Assembly (NCBI RefSeq): GCF_015706575.1
Contig: NW_024037060.1
Span: 1,695,983-1,759,982, forward strand
DNA: 64,000 bases
Reading direction: 5' to 3'
Source of the DNA: Patiria miniata
Lineage: Eukaryota; Echinodermata; Asteroidea; Valvatida; Asterinidae
The position numbers were made by a program, and so were the translations under genes. Shown one piece after another: positions 24,801 to 37,719 of the stretch. The notes below the pieces were generated by a model. That model was not told where the DNA came from, did not search any database, and was given only the letters and a program-made list of their open reading frames with translations. The first letter of the stretch is position 1; each line of letters begins with the position of its first letter.

Positions 24801-25153
24801 GTCGAAAATTTGATCAATTTACAAACAACAATGGATTTGAGCTTTAGCCCATATATTCAGGTAAGCATTTTAAAATAATGAACAAATATAATACACATTC
24901 GTTTTAATGTTCGTTTCTGAAGGAACATGTGCGGCTGGAATAATAACTAGCACTCAAATTGCTTAATTTTCGAGCGTAAAAATGTTCACCTCCAAAATCT
25001 GTTCTCGCCGGAATAACACGAAAAACGACCGGGTTTTTTTTAGGTATGGTTGTGTGGACGTTTATGCATTATTCTCTTTTTTGAATGCTCTTTCACGAAA
25101 ACGCGTTTTACGCAATGTCCCTTTAGGTATTTGGCCAATAATAAGCTACCAAC
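21854..25153. other. Introns 3 and 4, non-exonic content
   Basis: Apart from exon 4, unique AT-rich DNA with an A/T-only tract at 22655-22740. No additional gene, RNA gene or complete mobile element recognised. Confidence 0.5.
24109..24244 (-). CDS. Receptor guanylate cyclase, exon 4 (ectodomain)
   Basis: Residues 326-370: VNFFATSFHDALILYSLAIN, then ETLHEGGDIRDG...MWNRTFQ. The SFHDxxLLY and MWNRTFQG motifs are diagnostic of the ANF-receptor ligand-binding fold. Acceptor CTATAG, donor CAAG|GTGATC. Confidence 0.95.
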
Positions 25154-25309
25154 CTCGTCCCCAGGTTCAGGCGTGAAGTTGTAGTAGCGCTGCATGCGGT
25201 CATTGATCTCGTGTTGAAAGGCGACGTATTCCGCCGTGGTGGGCTCGAACAGACGGATGGTCATGAGTGCGCGATAGGCAACCTTCAATATATCGTCATA
25301 TTCATCCCC
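25154..25309 (-). CDS. Receptor guanylate cyclase, exon 3 (ectodomain)
   Basis: 52 codons, residues 274-325, including ALMTIRLFEPTTAEYVAFQH and MQRYYNFTPEPGDE. Carries an NFT glycosylation sequon. Phase 0 both ends. The acceptor is TTCCAG; the donor GAG|GTTGGT has an atypical +3 T, but the reading frame joins exon 4 exactly as in NPRs. Confidence 0.9.
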
Positions 25310-26034
25310 CTGGAAAAAATATTATGAAAGAAAACATTCAGTGATACACAACACATCGACTACCAGAAGTCTCCTTAATTAACATTGTGCGGGGGTTGTT
25401 TGTACGGTAGTTCCTAATAAGAAGTCTTGTTTCCATTGAAAATCTGGGTCAGGGGTAACACAAAATTAAACAATATCTCGGCATATCTCTTTTGTTTATC
25501 AAACTCCGCCCAAATCTCCCATGCACTGGAATGTAACCGCGTGTAGTCATGTAAATGCTTCTGTACTCAGTGCATGACCAGTTTGCAGAGAAAGCGAAGT
25601 GTGCGCATGAGATCATTATATTCTCAGTGTGTGTAAGAACCATTGATCGCCATTATAAAGACTGTATACATGTAATGGAGATTGATGGTACAAACCCATT
25701 GCGTTTTTAGCATAATGATTTCGGATGTCCCTCCCAGTCAGGCCAGGTTTATCCAATAGTCACAGTAGGCACTGTGCCTATAGGGCCTACGAAACATTTA
25801 GGGGCCTACGACAGATTTGAGGGCCTACGAAAAATTTGAGGGTTACAAATATACCACAGTGAGCCAACAGGCTCTTAGAGCTATCAGTTCGGCCTGTCTT
25901 GTTTACTACATCAACATGATATTGGTGCTGGTGCCTAGTGCGGAGTAGGGCCTACGAAACACTGGTGCCTATACTATATGGCCTACGGAACACTTAATAC
26001 AGCCCTGCTCCCAGTTGCCCCCCTAGTCACCAAT

Positions 26035-26736
26035 CAGGGACGGTGGAACGCTTTTCAAACGGGGAGGGGGGCAACACTAAAAAGGGGCACTTGCTCAGAA
26101 AAGGGGCACCTTTCGTTGGTGTGAAAGTGGAGGAAAAGAATAAGGTACCTATATGACGAGGAACAAATTATGAATACGTTGACTATCCTGCTCTTTGTGT
26201 TTCTTTTACCTAGAGTTATGTAGAGAGACCATTGTTTTTATCGCGAGAGGGGCACTGTTGCTTTTGACGGCCAGTTCAGTTACCATTTTATTTTCGTGAA
26301 GAGCACCATCATGTTTTAGGGAATGTTGCGAGCGGGGCACTAATGGTGCTTTCGAGGGGCAGTTTTCCATCGCGAGAAGTTATCGCGAGAGGAGCACTAT
26401 TGTTTTTGATGGTCAATTTTACATCTCGAGAGGGGCACAATTTTTATTATTGCGACAGCGGTATTTGTGCTTCGAGGGGTAGTTTTCCATCTCGAGAAGG
26501 TGCACAATCTTGTTAATGCGAGGGGTACTTTTTGAGGGGCAGTTTTGCATTACAAGATAGGAGACAATTTCATTTGTAGCGCGATCATATGCTTCCAAAC
26601 GTGTGTGCGTTTGAGGGGCAGTTTTGTTTTCATCTCGAGGGGGCACATTTATAACTGTGAGAGGGGCACTTTTGATGGCCTGGGGAAATGGGGGGGGGAA
26701 TGCCCCCTCCCCCCCCCCCCGGTTCCACCGCCCCTG
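26035..26736. mobile_element. Poly-G MITE-like element in intron 2
   Basis: CAGGGACGGTGGAAC at the left and GTTCCACCGCCCCTG at the right form terminal inverted repeats. The interior repeats GAGGGGCA(C/G)TTTT motifs every 60-80 bp and ends in G and C runs. No matching target duplication found. Confidence 0.65.
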
Positions 26737-27438
26737 CCCCCAACTCTTCCTTTGTAACCGTTGAGCGGGGCTTGTGTACGGCGTCCATATTAATATACTG
26801 ACGTAATTACGCCTGTTATAATCGGTGGACAGATAAATTGACAGATATTTGTCGAAGAAAGCTTAATGAGCGGGGGACATTTTACTGCATTATCGCTTTA
26901 TTATGTTAGCTTCACTTGTTAAAGAACATAAACACTGCAGCTGCTCCTTGTTTAACAACGGAGACTAAATAATGGGCATTTATTTCTTATTATCCTTAAT
27001 TTCATTGGTTCTTCATGCCTCTTTAAAAAGTCGAAATCTTATGAAAATGGACGGTAGCCTTCGAGAGTACAGTGACGTGCACCAATGTTTGCACATACGC
27101 CAATTCAGACATCATGAGAAAGCTTTCTGGATTTCAATGCAGAATTCTGGACAAATAAAAACGCCTTAGGCCTATGTCAAATTAAGGCGGCGTTTATTAG
27201 ATAATTGCTGAAGGAGATGGTAGTTTATCGGACTATTCAATGGTAATACACAATGAATAGCTTGATGTTGTTGTTTGATCAAGTATAATAAGTTGGATTT
27301 TATCCCTCCTGTTCTTCATGACTGTGTGTATTTCACGTTTCTTTCAGTACCCAAGTTTTATGAAATCTTAGAGGAAAGTTGAAGATAAGGTGACATGTCC
27401 TCAATATTTATTGTCCAATTTACTATCTTCCCATACGG

Positions 27439-28193
27439 CGGGCGCGGTTCTACGGGGAGGGGGGGGGGGCTGGGGGGGGGGCTTTAGCCCCCCAAAAATT
27501 TTGTCTAGCCCCCCCCCCAAATAAATTCCGTAAAAAGAAATTGCATTAGCAAAAAGAAGGATTGTGATGTACATGTGAACGGTCTCCCCCTAAAGAAATA
27601 GTCGTGACAAGGGTGCATTTGTAGTAAATATAGTGTGAATGATTTTAGGATTTTATTGGCACTCCCCTTTTAAAATATGGCATAAGCCCCCCCCCCCCCC
27701 CCCACACACACCCACACACACACACACACACACCCCCACACAAGTTTACGTTACATACCAAGTGTGGACTTTCCATTGCTTTCGTGTAGTTAAGAAAAAC
27801 CAGTGAAAAAACTCATTTTTCTCAAACTGTGAAAACTCTTTCAACCCAATTTTTTTTCTATGATTCCCTTTAGTGTTTCTCTTCATTCTGCTACGGATAA
27901 ACCTAACCCAAAAATGCCTCTAAACCTGTTTTCCAGAAATGGGAAAACACTGTGTGGACTTGCCCAAGTCCGCACAGTGTCTCCTCTACCTGGTTTATGT
28001 GGACATCTTTTGTTCGGAAGTCCACACAATGAATGTAATGCCTGTACACACCCACACACACACACCTATTGATTTTCGGAGGCCTAAGTGTTTGGAGAAA
28101 ATAACCGGTCTACATTTCAGCACGCCTCCCTGAAACAAATTCTAGATCCACCCTGCTAGCCCCCTCAAAATATTAGTTCTAGAACCGCGCCTG
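27439..28193. mobile_element. Inverted-repeat element with GGCGCGGTTCT ends
   Basis: CGGGCGCGGTTCTA left, AGTTCTAGAACCGCGCCTG right, with a 6/8 match between CCATACGG (27431-27438) and CAGTACGG (28194-28201) as a possible hAT-type target duplication. Contains poly-G, poly-C and CA microsatellite (27700-27735). Confidence 0.65.
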
Positions 28194-28636
28194 CAGTACG
28201 GGCACTGCATACCATTATAATAACTCAATCATCATAATATAAACGGCAAGCTATATGGGACTAGGGCATATTCCTCTTTTCTCCAAAAAGAAGCCAAGAG
28301 TTTGGCACAAAAATATCGAATCAGAATCACAAATTGCTAACTCAACTACGTAAATGTAGATGTAAAATGAATTGAAATGAATGGTTTCAGTCAAACCCCA
28401 ACGCACTCCTTTTGTGATCAGCAATTCTTGAACTTAACTAAGAGAAATGTTGGTCAAGGTTACGTGCAAATGAATTGAATATCAGAATGGTATGTAAGAT
28501 TTTACTTTACAAAAAAATAATTTTCTGAAATGTGATTATCTGGATACGGTTTTCAACTACATAAATTCATATCGCGGTTCTTTTGAGCGCTGCGAAGTGA
28601 GCATTGGTTTGCATGTAAACATATGTAACTCATTAA

Positions 28637-29106
28637 ACTGAAAAATTGCCTGGGTCAATTTTATCCAAGCAAGGGTGAAAACTGCAACTACCCAAAATTG
28701 GGTTATGCTTTACCCAATTGTTTGGGTTACAATTTCTGTCAAATTCAACCAAAATGTGTGGTCATACAAGACCCAAAAATATTGTTTGGGTTATAATTTC
28801 TTTTAAATTCAACCAAAACTTGTGGTCATACAAGACCCAATAACTGTTTGGGTTATAATTTCTGTTAAATTCAGCCAAAACTTGTGGTCATACAATACCA
28901 AATTTGGTCTTGTATGGCCACAAATTTTGGTTGAATTTAACAGAAATTATAACCCAAACAATATTATTGGGTCTTGTATGACCACAAGTTTTGGTTGAAT
29001 TTAACAGAAATTATAACCCAAGCAATTGAGTAAAGTATAACCCAATTTTGGGTAGTTGCAGTTTTCACCCTTGCTTGGGTAAAATTAACCCAGGCAACTT
29101 TTCAGT
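28637..29106. mobile_element. Long inverted-repeat MITE
   Basis: Almost fully palindromic: ACTGAAAAATTGCCTGGGTC... to ...CCCAGGCAACTTTTCAGT. Each arm contains tandem units with AACCAAAACTTGTGGTCATA and TTTGGGTTATAATTTCTGTT. A transcript through intron 2 would fold into a hairpin with arms over 200 bp long. Confidence 0.9.
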
Positions 29107-29767
29107 GTCGATATGCACGGCTAACCACATGTGACTGATGATCGTACCTTAAATAGACCTTTCCCTGTTTTCAGAATAAGGGTTATGTGGAAAGGGCATG
29201 TATAATTCAGTTACAATTTGTGGTTTGCAATATAAGTGTGTATAGTTGAATCCTCACCGCCTTCCATTGGTATAATAATTTATGTGTATTGAAAAAGCGC
29301 ATACGATCCGCTAATTTTGGTTCTCAATTTTGGAGTGCCGTGGCCACATGGTTTGGTGGAACCCAACTTAGATATAGGGAGTGAGTCTGCAGCTGGGTTG
29401 TGGACTCGAGTCACGTTAGTCTATGCTGGAGTCTGATGCGTGTGTCCTTGGGCATGACACTTTGTCACTACAATTACCGCTCCCGACCCGGGTGGGCAGA
29501 GATTGTAATTATGTCCGATTAGGTCTGTGATGAAAATGTACCTGGGAGGGAAAGTAAATTGCACGTATGATTTTGCCGTTTGCGTCCAAATTGACAGAAT
29601 TGAGCTGCAACTGTGGGCCTAGTCCCCGAACGGCATCGGTACGGGGAAACAGGCCCCCACACGAGTTCTGTGTCCACTTGTGCCCCCCCCCCCGACCCAA
29701 TCAGAATTTGAAGGAGTCAAGAACGAGGTTTTTTTTCTTGTAAAAACCTATGATTGCCTCCACATTT

Positions 29768-29844
29768 AGTTTTCTACGTCCTATAGTGGCGCAACTGCAA
29801 TTGGGCACCATGCCGTTACGCCATTATAGGACGTGGAAACGAAA
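29768..29844. repeat. Small hairpin
   Basis: TTTCTACGTCCTATAGTGGCG and CGCCATTATAGGACGTGGAAA pair, with a spacer of about 27 nt. Probably a solo MITE end pair. Confidence 0.75.
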
Positions 29845-32800
29845 TGTCCATAGTAGAGGAAATCTCAACTAGAAATGTCTATTTTAAACGAAAACCAAAT
29901 CTGACATCCAATTTCACGCTTATGCTTTCCAATAATGAAGAATGCTTGCTGGCTACAGCAGAAAATTCGATGATAACGGTAATCATGTCCAACGGATAAG
30001 TGATGCATTTTCGCTTATGCGCAAATTTGCATCCGGTACCAAAGGATTCTGATTTCTGTGCTAGTGCTTGACCAAGCACAGAATGGAGATAATTAACGCA
30101 AACGTTCAATGGTCAGTAAAGCAAAAAGAAATAATAATAACAATAATATATATCAGAAAGAAAGAATGGACCCTGCATTCCTAACAATCAAAGGTCAGAT
30201 TCGACCTGGATTCCGTGTCGGAATTGACCTGAAACTCTTCTGGGTAAAAACGTTTAGACAATTTTTCGAATAAATGACACTTTTCTGATAATGACCCAAA
30301 ACAAAAAATATGTCAAAATGGCACTTTTCTGGGTTAATTTGCCCGGAAATAAAGTCGACTCATCGAAGCGTTGGTATGAGGGCAACGTACAGGTACGCAA
30401 AGGACAACAGACATGGCGTCTTGATTGATAGCTGAATGTACGCATACAATTATTGTATGTTGCTTCGAATCGTAAAACCTCTCCGCCGAAGACCCCAGAC
30501 TTCAAGTATCCTGATTCCTTGCCCTAGTAGGCTTAGTATCTTACACACGGTAGTACCCCCCCCCCCCCTGTCTGTCGACGTATGATCAAGGCCAAAGCTT
30601 TGATCAAGCTAGGGGCTGTTTTGATAAATTGCTTTTTAGTGCTCGTCAAATTTCCGCCCTGTTAGCTTCTTTCGAACGAAGAGGCAAACTATTTTCTGTA
30701 AAAACTAATGAATTAAGTACCGCGGCTTCAATGAACCCATAAGGTGGGCATACGCATGAACACAACTTTGTCAATTTAGGTTTACAAAATAATACATCAG
30801 TTCTTTTCTTTCCAATCGCGGGATTGTGATATTTATGATGATATTTATGATAATTATTATATAACAGGCAACTATTTGGTTTTAAAAGACATTGGATGTA
30901 AAGTAGGCCTTTTATCTCCAATTTTTGTATCAAAACTCGATGGGCTTAAATATTTTGCTTAAAGCCGACTGAGGGATTTTATTTGGCAGCTTGCCAATTG
31001 AATGACGTCACACTTGAAAGCTTAGTTTTGCTTCCGAGTACCAGTGGTTTGTAATTATATCTCCCCATTGCTCCAAATTCAATCCCAGCAAGAGAAATTG
31101 AAATACTGGCTTGCTTCCAACTGCTTAATTGCAACGATAGAGTGACCTGGAATTGTATTCAATACTAAAAGGCCAAAAAGGGAGGGACAATTCTGTAGAA
31201 TTTTATTGAGAAAAGATTTCTCATATGTACCGTACACCAGGATCTTCCACACACAACAATTCGACGACAATAATGGTAAACTTGGTTCAACTGAAAAGTC
31301 AGCCAAAAAGGCTGCCATTTTAGGCTAGATTATTGACTTGAAAATTGGCGATGAATTGGAATCTAATTGTTAAAACGATCACCATGTTGTCAACGCAAAG
31401 GCGGATTTGTGGTAATCTACGAACTTCCCCAAAACCGCGATGCATTCACTAGTACTGAAAAAGGGAGAAAAAAGTACAACAGCTTTAAATGTGCCGTTTT
31501 GATGCAAGGTTTAAGGGGCGTAAGTATATACATACGATGTACATCTGTATCACGAACAGCTTCCCTAGTGTCATGTGGTGTCCAGCAAGGCCCCCCCCCC
31601 TTCCCATTTCCACGGCCTGGCATTTTTGTTTTTTGTTTTTGTTTTTTTAGTCATCCCCCAGTCTCCGGCACAGATTTATCCCACTGCCTAGAGTCCATTT
31701 TGTGTCTGTTTTGAGTGGTTCAGGTTTATGGTCGGTCCGATGCCCTAAAACTTGTCTATCAAATTTGGGACACAAATTTTGTTTCACATGTTTAGCCCGA
31801 CTCCTTATCGTACATAGGCATACAGTGGCTGTGCAGGCATTTGAACAATTCTCTATAAAAAGCACGACTTTTGATTTAGCGTATTTATGCGGTTTTTTCG
31901 TGGACTGCAACCGTAACACAATCCATTTCCCTATCTGTTCTCGAGTAACTCAATTTCTCCAGGAACATTTCAGTTTCTCTTCATTGACACCGACATTTGA
32001 TAAACTCTCACCTAGAGGAGATCGGAATTAGATACCCAAATCACGTCCTTTCAGTCAATGGGAAGTATATCCTGACCTCTACATTCAACATTATTTCGTG
32101 ACACGTTTACACCGGCGCTGGCCTATTGTTTTTTTGAAGAGGAAACTGATAAGATCGAAGGAGTGATCATGCACGGCCTGTGCACGGTTGAGTTGAGATA
32201 TGTGATGGCTCATGCTTTCAATTTGGAATCCACTTTTTTCTGTCCCTGTTATACCTGACATCTACGATTTTGCAATTCTAGATGCACTCCTTAATTTTTC
32301 CTCAAAGATTGATTATGTGAAGCAAACGACCTACCAAACAAATGCAATTAGTTCCAAGTCATTCTGAATAATATTTGAAAGGCAAATTGCAAAGTTCAGA
32401 GGTAACAGGGACAGGCAAAATGACACTCTGGACCCTAAAGTTACAGAATAACCCTTAGGCGTTGACAGTCCTCAGCCTATTCGAAAGTGAGCCTACAGAA
32501 ATGGGGATATCTGGATATTGCCGGAGATGTATAATCTGCGATTGTAGAACTGCACCCCAGACCATGCAGCATCTCCTCTAATGTCCTGTTCTGGAGCAAG
32601 TGTGCACAGCAGACGACCTTGCAGTCTACAATGATATAGCCCAAAAATGCGGCCAACAATGGCTGAAGTACATTTGATGTTTGTGGACACGCTAAGAAGA
32701 AGAAGCCTATTCGAAGGGGTTCTTCCGCAAAACTTAAGCAACCTAATTATAAAGTCTTCGTTTTGCAATTACACCCAGTGCTGTAACTGGGGCCCAGTAT

Positions 32801-33106
32801 GAAGGGAGGCACATGGGGCTCCGTCTATTTAGAATAGGCACTGAGAAGGGGCGTGGCGTATGGGAGGGGGAGCTCAGGTCTCGAGCAGAGATTGGAGCGT
32901 GCTCCATGCCGCCCCGCCCCGCCCCGCCCCCGCCATCTATTTCTGACGCCATTTTTGCACCACGCTGTGTTCCAATAGTGATGCCGTTGAAAAAAGCAAT
33001 GGGATACGTAAAGTTTGGGAAACATCAGAAATTTAGGAAACCTTTGAAACAGTGATGGCTTATCTTAATATTGGGGGCGGAGTCACACGAAGTCACGCCC
33101 TCTTAC
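29845..33106. other. Distal part of intron 2
   Basis: Contains a GGGTCA-family fragment (about 30185-30350), one copy of the dispersed repeat at 31745-32455, and poly-C tracts (30556-30568, 31591-31600). No gene recognised. Confidence 0.5.
31745..32455. repeat. Dispersed repeat, copy 1 of about 700 bp
   Basis: Collinear with 38838-39490 at roughly 75-85% by eye. Its distal part resembles the 2722-2975 MITE (ACAGGGACAGG...GGACCCTAAAGTTACAGAAT). Confidence 0.65.
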
Positions 33107-33252
33107 CTGATTCCACGAGTCACGCCCAAAGGATTTGGTGTTGTTGAATGGGTGGTAGCTGAAGAATACATAGTCGCCGGAGACCATGCCTAGGTGATAT
33201 GCGCTGATCATGATCTTACGAACCAGATTACCGTCAGCACTGATGAAAATTA
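33107..33252 (-). CDS. Receptor guanylate cyclase, exon 2 (first constant exon)
   Basis: Starts with TA, which with the terminal A of any first exon makes ATA (Ile). It then reads IFISADGNLVRKIMISAYHL, then GMVSGDYVFF. This is the 'RVVYIC...LMLLALEAGL..EDYVFFHLD' segment of NPRs, directly continuing the first-exon sequence. Acceptor CCCCCAG, donor CAG|GTAAGA. No second copy of this exon was found anywhere upstream in the window, so it is the only visible acceptor for all first exons. Confidence 0.95.
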
Positions 33253-33329
33253 CTGGGGGAAAGGAAAACCGAAAATGGGAATTAAAAATGGGTACAAACT
33301 ATTTTGGAATCTGTTTCATTTCCTTAATA

Positions 33330-33730
33330 GAAGGCCGGCTGGCTGCGCTGGTGGACCGGTGGGTTGCTGGCTGGCTGGCTGGCTGGCCGGTTGTCTGGCT
33401 TGCTGGCTTGGCAAATAGTTTGCTCACTAAGGTGGTTTGCTGGCTTGATGTGGCTGTTGGCTGGCTGCGGCTAGCTTGCTGACCCGTTTGTGGGCTGTCT
33501 CTAGCCCGCTCATTGGCTTGCCGACTGGCTTTTTGTGTGGCTGGCTGGCAGACTTGCTTAACAAATTGTTATAGTTGTCTTGCTGGCAGGCAACTGTGGC
33601 CAGCTGGCTACCTAGCCTACCTGCTCGACTGCATGTTTACCAAGTTAGACGCTTGCTGATACAAATAATTGGTTCCCTGGATGGCTGGCTGCCTGGCTGG
33701 TAAACATGCTTGCTTGTTGCTTGTTACTTG
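33330..33730. repeat. Degenerate (CTGG)n microsatellite in intron 1
   Basis: GGCTGGCTGGCTGGCTGGC at 33368-33386, then degraded CTGGCTTG/GGCTGGCAG repeats. Lies between exon 2 and exon A. Short ORFs here are low complexity. Confidence 0.88.
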
Positions 33731-34200
33731 CCTTCTGGCCTTTATGGCTTATCTCGTCCGGTTTTACAACTAACACTTGCAATTTTAGGATTTTTTTTAC
33801 ATGATTAAACATTAACATGTTTACCTTATAGCGTATGGACAACTCACTGGTCTTGATCCGATTGTGCCTCAAAAGACAGTCATCCCTATTTTGTCAATCG
33901 GGAGTCATCAACATGCCTCTTCACCCATAAAGGGCTAAGGGTGGCCTAAAGTATGATCTCAAAATTGGGAAGAGGCCAAGAGGGGCTTATTCACCATTGA
34001 CAGAAACAGTATGTCTCATCACAGTTTTGTATTATAAGAAAAATGACAGCATGCCGAGGTTCATTTTTCATCAAGGAATTTCTTTGTTCAACCTATAACT
34101 GAATGGGGAAAAAAAGAAAAATACATGTTACAAAGACAAAAAAGATAAAATGTTGGAACTTAAATTTTCGACATCGATGAAGAAAGGCATTAGGTCTTAC

Positions 34201-34873
34201 TTCTCGAAACAGTAGATTCTTCTTCGAGCATGTTTTGTATGCCGACTGAGCTCTCAGAGGCAAGCAAATGGGCATGAGCTTCCACATGCCGGGCATGTAG
34301 AGCGTGAGCGATGGTAAGCGCCAAATCCCTTTGAGCCAAATCGAAGATGATCACAGTGGTTTTCCACTGGAATCTCTCAAACAGTGTCACCACAAAGTCC
34401 TGGAGGGTACTCGTCTGGTAAGCCACCTGCGTGAGTGTCCGGAATCTCTCCTTGTCATGTAGCACGTCTGAGTTAGCGCTGGGGGACAACAGGGGGAGAT
34501 TCCAGGCAGCGGACAAGTCCGCGGCCGCCACCAGGGCGTCGAGGCAAGGCGGGCCGAGGAAAGCTGCCACCTCCCCCTTGTGGTACAGCGCCGACACCGC
34601 TGCCACATCGGCTCGTAAGGGCTCTGAACATCCCAGATAGGAAAATACACACGTCAGGGAGAAATTGGCGTACTTGTCATTGACGATGCGGTGGGATATC
34701 GTCTCCAACGCTACTTCCACAGCGGGGATAATCCGCTTCCCTGATACTAAAGAACATGAAGTATTCCCGCCTACAATTACAGAAATCGGCACAACCACTG
34801 CAGCCACGAGCTGTGAAATGCTAAGCACGAAGACTGCACATACCACACATGCCGCGGTAGTCACACGCCACAT
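34201..34873 (-). CDS. Receptor guanylate cyclase, alternative first exon A (proximal)
   Basis: 224 codons plus one base. The start ATG is followed by a signal peptide (hydrophobic to about residue 28), then the N-terminal half of an ANF-receptor ligand-binding domain: KRIIPAVEVALETISHRI, a YANFS glycosylation sequon, and a Cys82/Cys110 pair like the first NPR disulfide. Ends TCG AGA A|GTAAGA, phase 1, fitting exon 2. With the constant exons it gives a 1033-aa receptor. It is the most divergent member: after residue 160 it lacks the GWxxxVLLxG motif of the others (FQWKTTVIIF instead). It sits 949 bp upstream of exon 2, so it could be the default first exon. A TATA box lies 78 bp upstream. Confidence 0.93.
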
Positions 34874-34950
34874 TCTTCTGCGAACTCATAAAAAAAATGA
34901 CCCTCTTTTTGACTGCGACGCAAAATTGTGCTCAACGCACAAAGTAGGGG

Positions 34951-34959
34951 CCTTTTATA
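34951..34959 (-). promoter_or_regulatory. TATA box of first exon A
   Basis: Minus-strand TATAAAAGG, preceded by GGGTT, lies 78 bp upstream of the exon A ATG. This predicts a 5' UTR of about 50 nt. Inferred from sequence only. Confidence 0.65.
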
Positions 34960-36866
34960 AACCCACAAGTCATCTGTTAAATAACATCAAGTGTCCTTAA
35001 AAACAAAATTATTAGCTGAAGGTGAAACCTACTTAATTTAATAATCGCCAAAGAATTTTGAATCATCGCCAAGGAAATTATCTTCTCCAGATGACAGGTG
35101 TAGTCCAATCAGAGAGTTGTAATAGATATGTATAGTATAGTCCAGCTTGTCCTTGGGTGGCTGTGGGAACAGCGCCCTCATTGGCGTTTCTAGGCGTCGT
35201 CTGTTGGAAGCCAGATGGGCGATTTCAAAAGTATGGGCCTTATTCACGAGTTGGCCAGTTTTGTCGAGTTCCCTGAATGTATTTCATTAATTGTTAACTG
35301 TTGAATGGGATGGCGCTAGACTATTAATTTTATGTAGGCACATCACAATGCAGCCTTATTTTACCGTCATTTTTAAACTCTGGATTTAAACATCAGGGAA
35401 TGTTTAATTACAAATTTGAAATTGATCAATGAAAAAGACCGGATATTATTAGACATTAACTTGCTTTCATTTCTCTTCACAAGTTCAAAAAAACTGTATA
35501 ACTTAAAATTTTATAACAATTTATTTCTGTGATAGTTTAAGTTAATTTCATCTATGTATTAATTCCATGTATCGAAACCAATGTACTTTTGAACGCACAA
35601 TGGAAATAAGCTGCTTTTAGTTGTTGTTTTTTGTTACATATTGTATTTTTGCATTTCTGTGACTCTAGTCTGTTATTAATATATTTGGTAATGATATGCT
35701 CATTGTTCTCCGAAAGATATCCGTGGAGATTGTCAAATTAAACCACATGATTTTGTTACACGTAAGTAGTTTCATTTGTTTGCCCATAATAAACCATTAT
35801 CATGTTGCAGCCATTTTATTTTTTTCCTATTCAAATCAATGTAACCAAAGCGAGGCTGAAGGAAAAATAGTCTGGTTCCTTTTCGCCCAAAAAATTATCA
35901 TTCAGTACTGTTATACAGGGAACATGACTGAAAGGGTGGCAGCATGATAAAGGTCTATATGCCATGGTTATGCACGTCTTCACGCAACGCGCACTCTCTC
36001 ATGACAAAATATTTAAAAAAAAAATTATGATGGCATTCGCCCATTTTAATTTCTGTCCAGTATTTATTGATCCAAACTTTCGCATGACTGGGAACGATAA
36101 ACAGTTACCATGACAACATACCAACAAGGGCAATATAAACAGCCTTGTTTCTGAAGCAGACCGTAAAGCGAACAAACCAGCCGGCTGCAGCCGATCGTTG
36201 TTGTTTAAAGTATGGTAGAGCAAAGATATAATGAGCAGGTCCGTAGCTATATTTCATCGTGAAGAATAATTCATCAATTTTAATAATAATAAGACTGCAG
36301 AACACGCTTGCATTTTTTCCCGCACAGTTTTAAAGACTAAGAATCATTTTGCTGTTCATGCATTTTTGTTCGTTTCCAATAATAACACCACTCAAAATGT
36401 CAAAAACAGTGTTAAAAATTTCCCTGTTGAAGATATTTTCCCTCTTATAGATATAACACTTTTTGAGGATACTGCGATAATACAATTGCACAATATTTCT
36501 CAAGGTAAAGCATCGACAGCAGCGTCGCCAAGAAATGAAAATTCCTCCGTTCCTTAAACTGACAGTATACTACGCGCAACGATTTCAAGGTATGTTAAAT
36601 CTTATTATTTACTTACGATCAAACATAATATTTAATTGATAATATTTGGCAGTCTCATTTTTATTTTTTTTCGTAAATGATCCTGTATATACCTTTAATT
36701 ATCAGTAAAAGTTGTCACATTAAAATGAAACAAAGAAAAAGAATGAACGGCAATTTTAATGATTCCACAATGAGCGTGTGGTTTGCCAACAGAAAATATT
36801 TCAGACAAAAGAAGCTTTCAAAATAACACAACTTTTTTAGCGGCTTCTCTCTGAATATTTTCTCAC

Positions 36867-37295
36867 CGGGGCGGCGGAACCGGGGGGGGGGGGGAGGCAG
36901 GGGGGCACTTAACCCCCAGATTTACCCAAGTGCCCCTCTTGCGGACAATAATGTGCCCCCGTATGTGCCCCCTCGGGATAAAAACAGAACTGGCCCTAAA
37001 GTTTCGGCTACTTTGTTTTCAGTAACATATTTCCAAAATGGTATAGAGTTCTGATATGAACGAGGAATATGAAAACCAAGCCCCAAACCCATCCCCCCCC
37101 CCCCCCCCCCCATTTGATTTTACGGAGGCCAAGTGTCCGGTGGGAAAAAAAACGTGTGGACATTTCAGCACGGGTGTGCAACCCGAAGAAAATATGGATA
37201 CGCTGCTGCACCGTCGCAACGGAAGATGCCCTTTTTTTTAATAGGTGCTCCTTTTTGGTGATCATCCCGGTTTAAAAACCGTTCCACCGCCGCTG
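36867..37295. mobile_element. Poly-G/poly-C MITE-like element
   Basis: Ends are inverted copies of a GGCGGCGGAAC/GTTCCACCGCCGC motif. The interior has long G and C runs around 36882-36904 and 37095-37112. Same style as 26035-26736. No clear target-site duplication, no coding capacity. Short ORFs here are low-complexity artefacts. Confidence 0.5.
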
Positions 37296-37719
37296 TTTTC
37301 CCAAACTGTGAAAGAAATTAGGAATATTGGGAGAGAAAAAAAGGGTTTCCACGCGATCTCATTCATACGAAGTACTACACTGCACGAGTCGGCCATAATA
37401 AATTAAAAGCTAGGTAAACTCGTCGTTTCTAGAACTTGCGAATAGAAATGAAAGCAATAAAATAAAAGTTCCTTACAAATTAATACCAGTCTGCTCTGAT
37501 GAATAATGCCATTTTGTGTTTAAACATATACCATAATTTTAAACAAACCGTAACGTTTTAAGCCACGTTTAAAACAAATTGAAAGTAGGGCTTGGAACGC
37601 ACTGCAATCATAAAATAGTCTGGCAGCATCCCATTCAACAATATACAATTTATAAAATAGATTCGGGGAACACGATCGAAAATGGCGTCCTTGTAAATGT
37701 GGTCTTTTTTCACAGGAGG

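Larger units (their letters stand above)
34874..37700. other. Intergenic spacer between first exons A and B, proximal part
   Basis: Beyond the exon A promoter I see no coding sequence. Contents: a dispersed-repeat copy near 35260-35340 (shared with 20990-21090 and, inverted, 37575-37680), AT-rich unique DNA, and the poly-G/poly-C inverted-repeat element at 36867-37295. Confidence 0.6.

Noticed and set aside
33194..33482. Trp/Ala/Gly-rich ORFs
   Set aside because: Translation of the CTGG microsatellite in intron 1.
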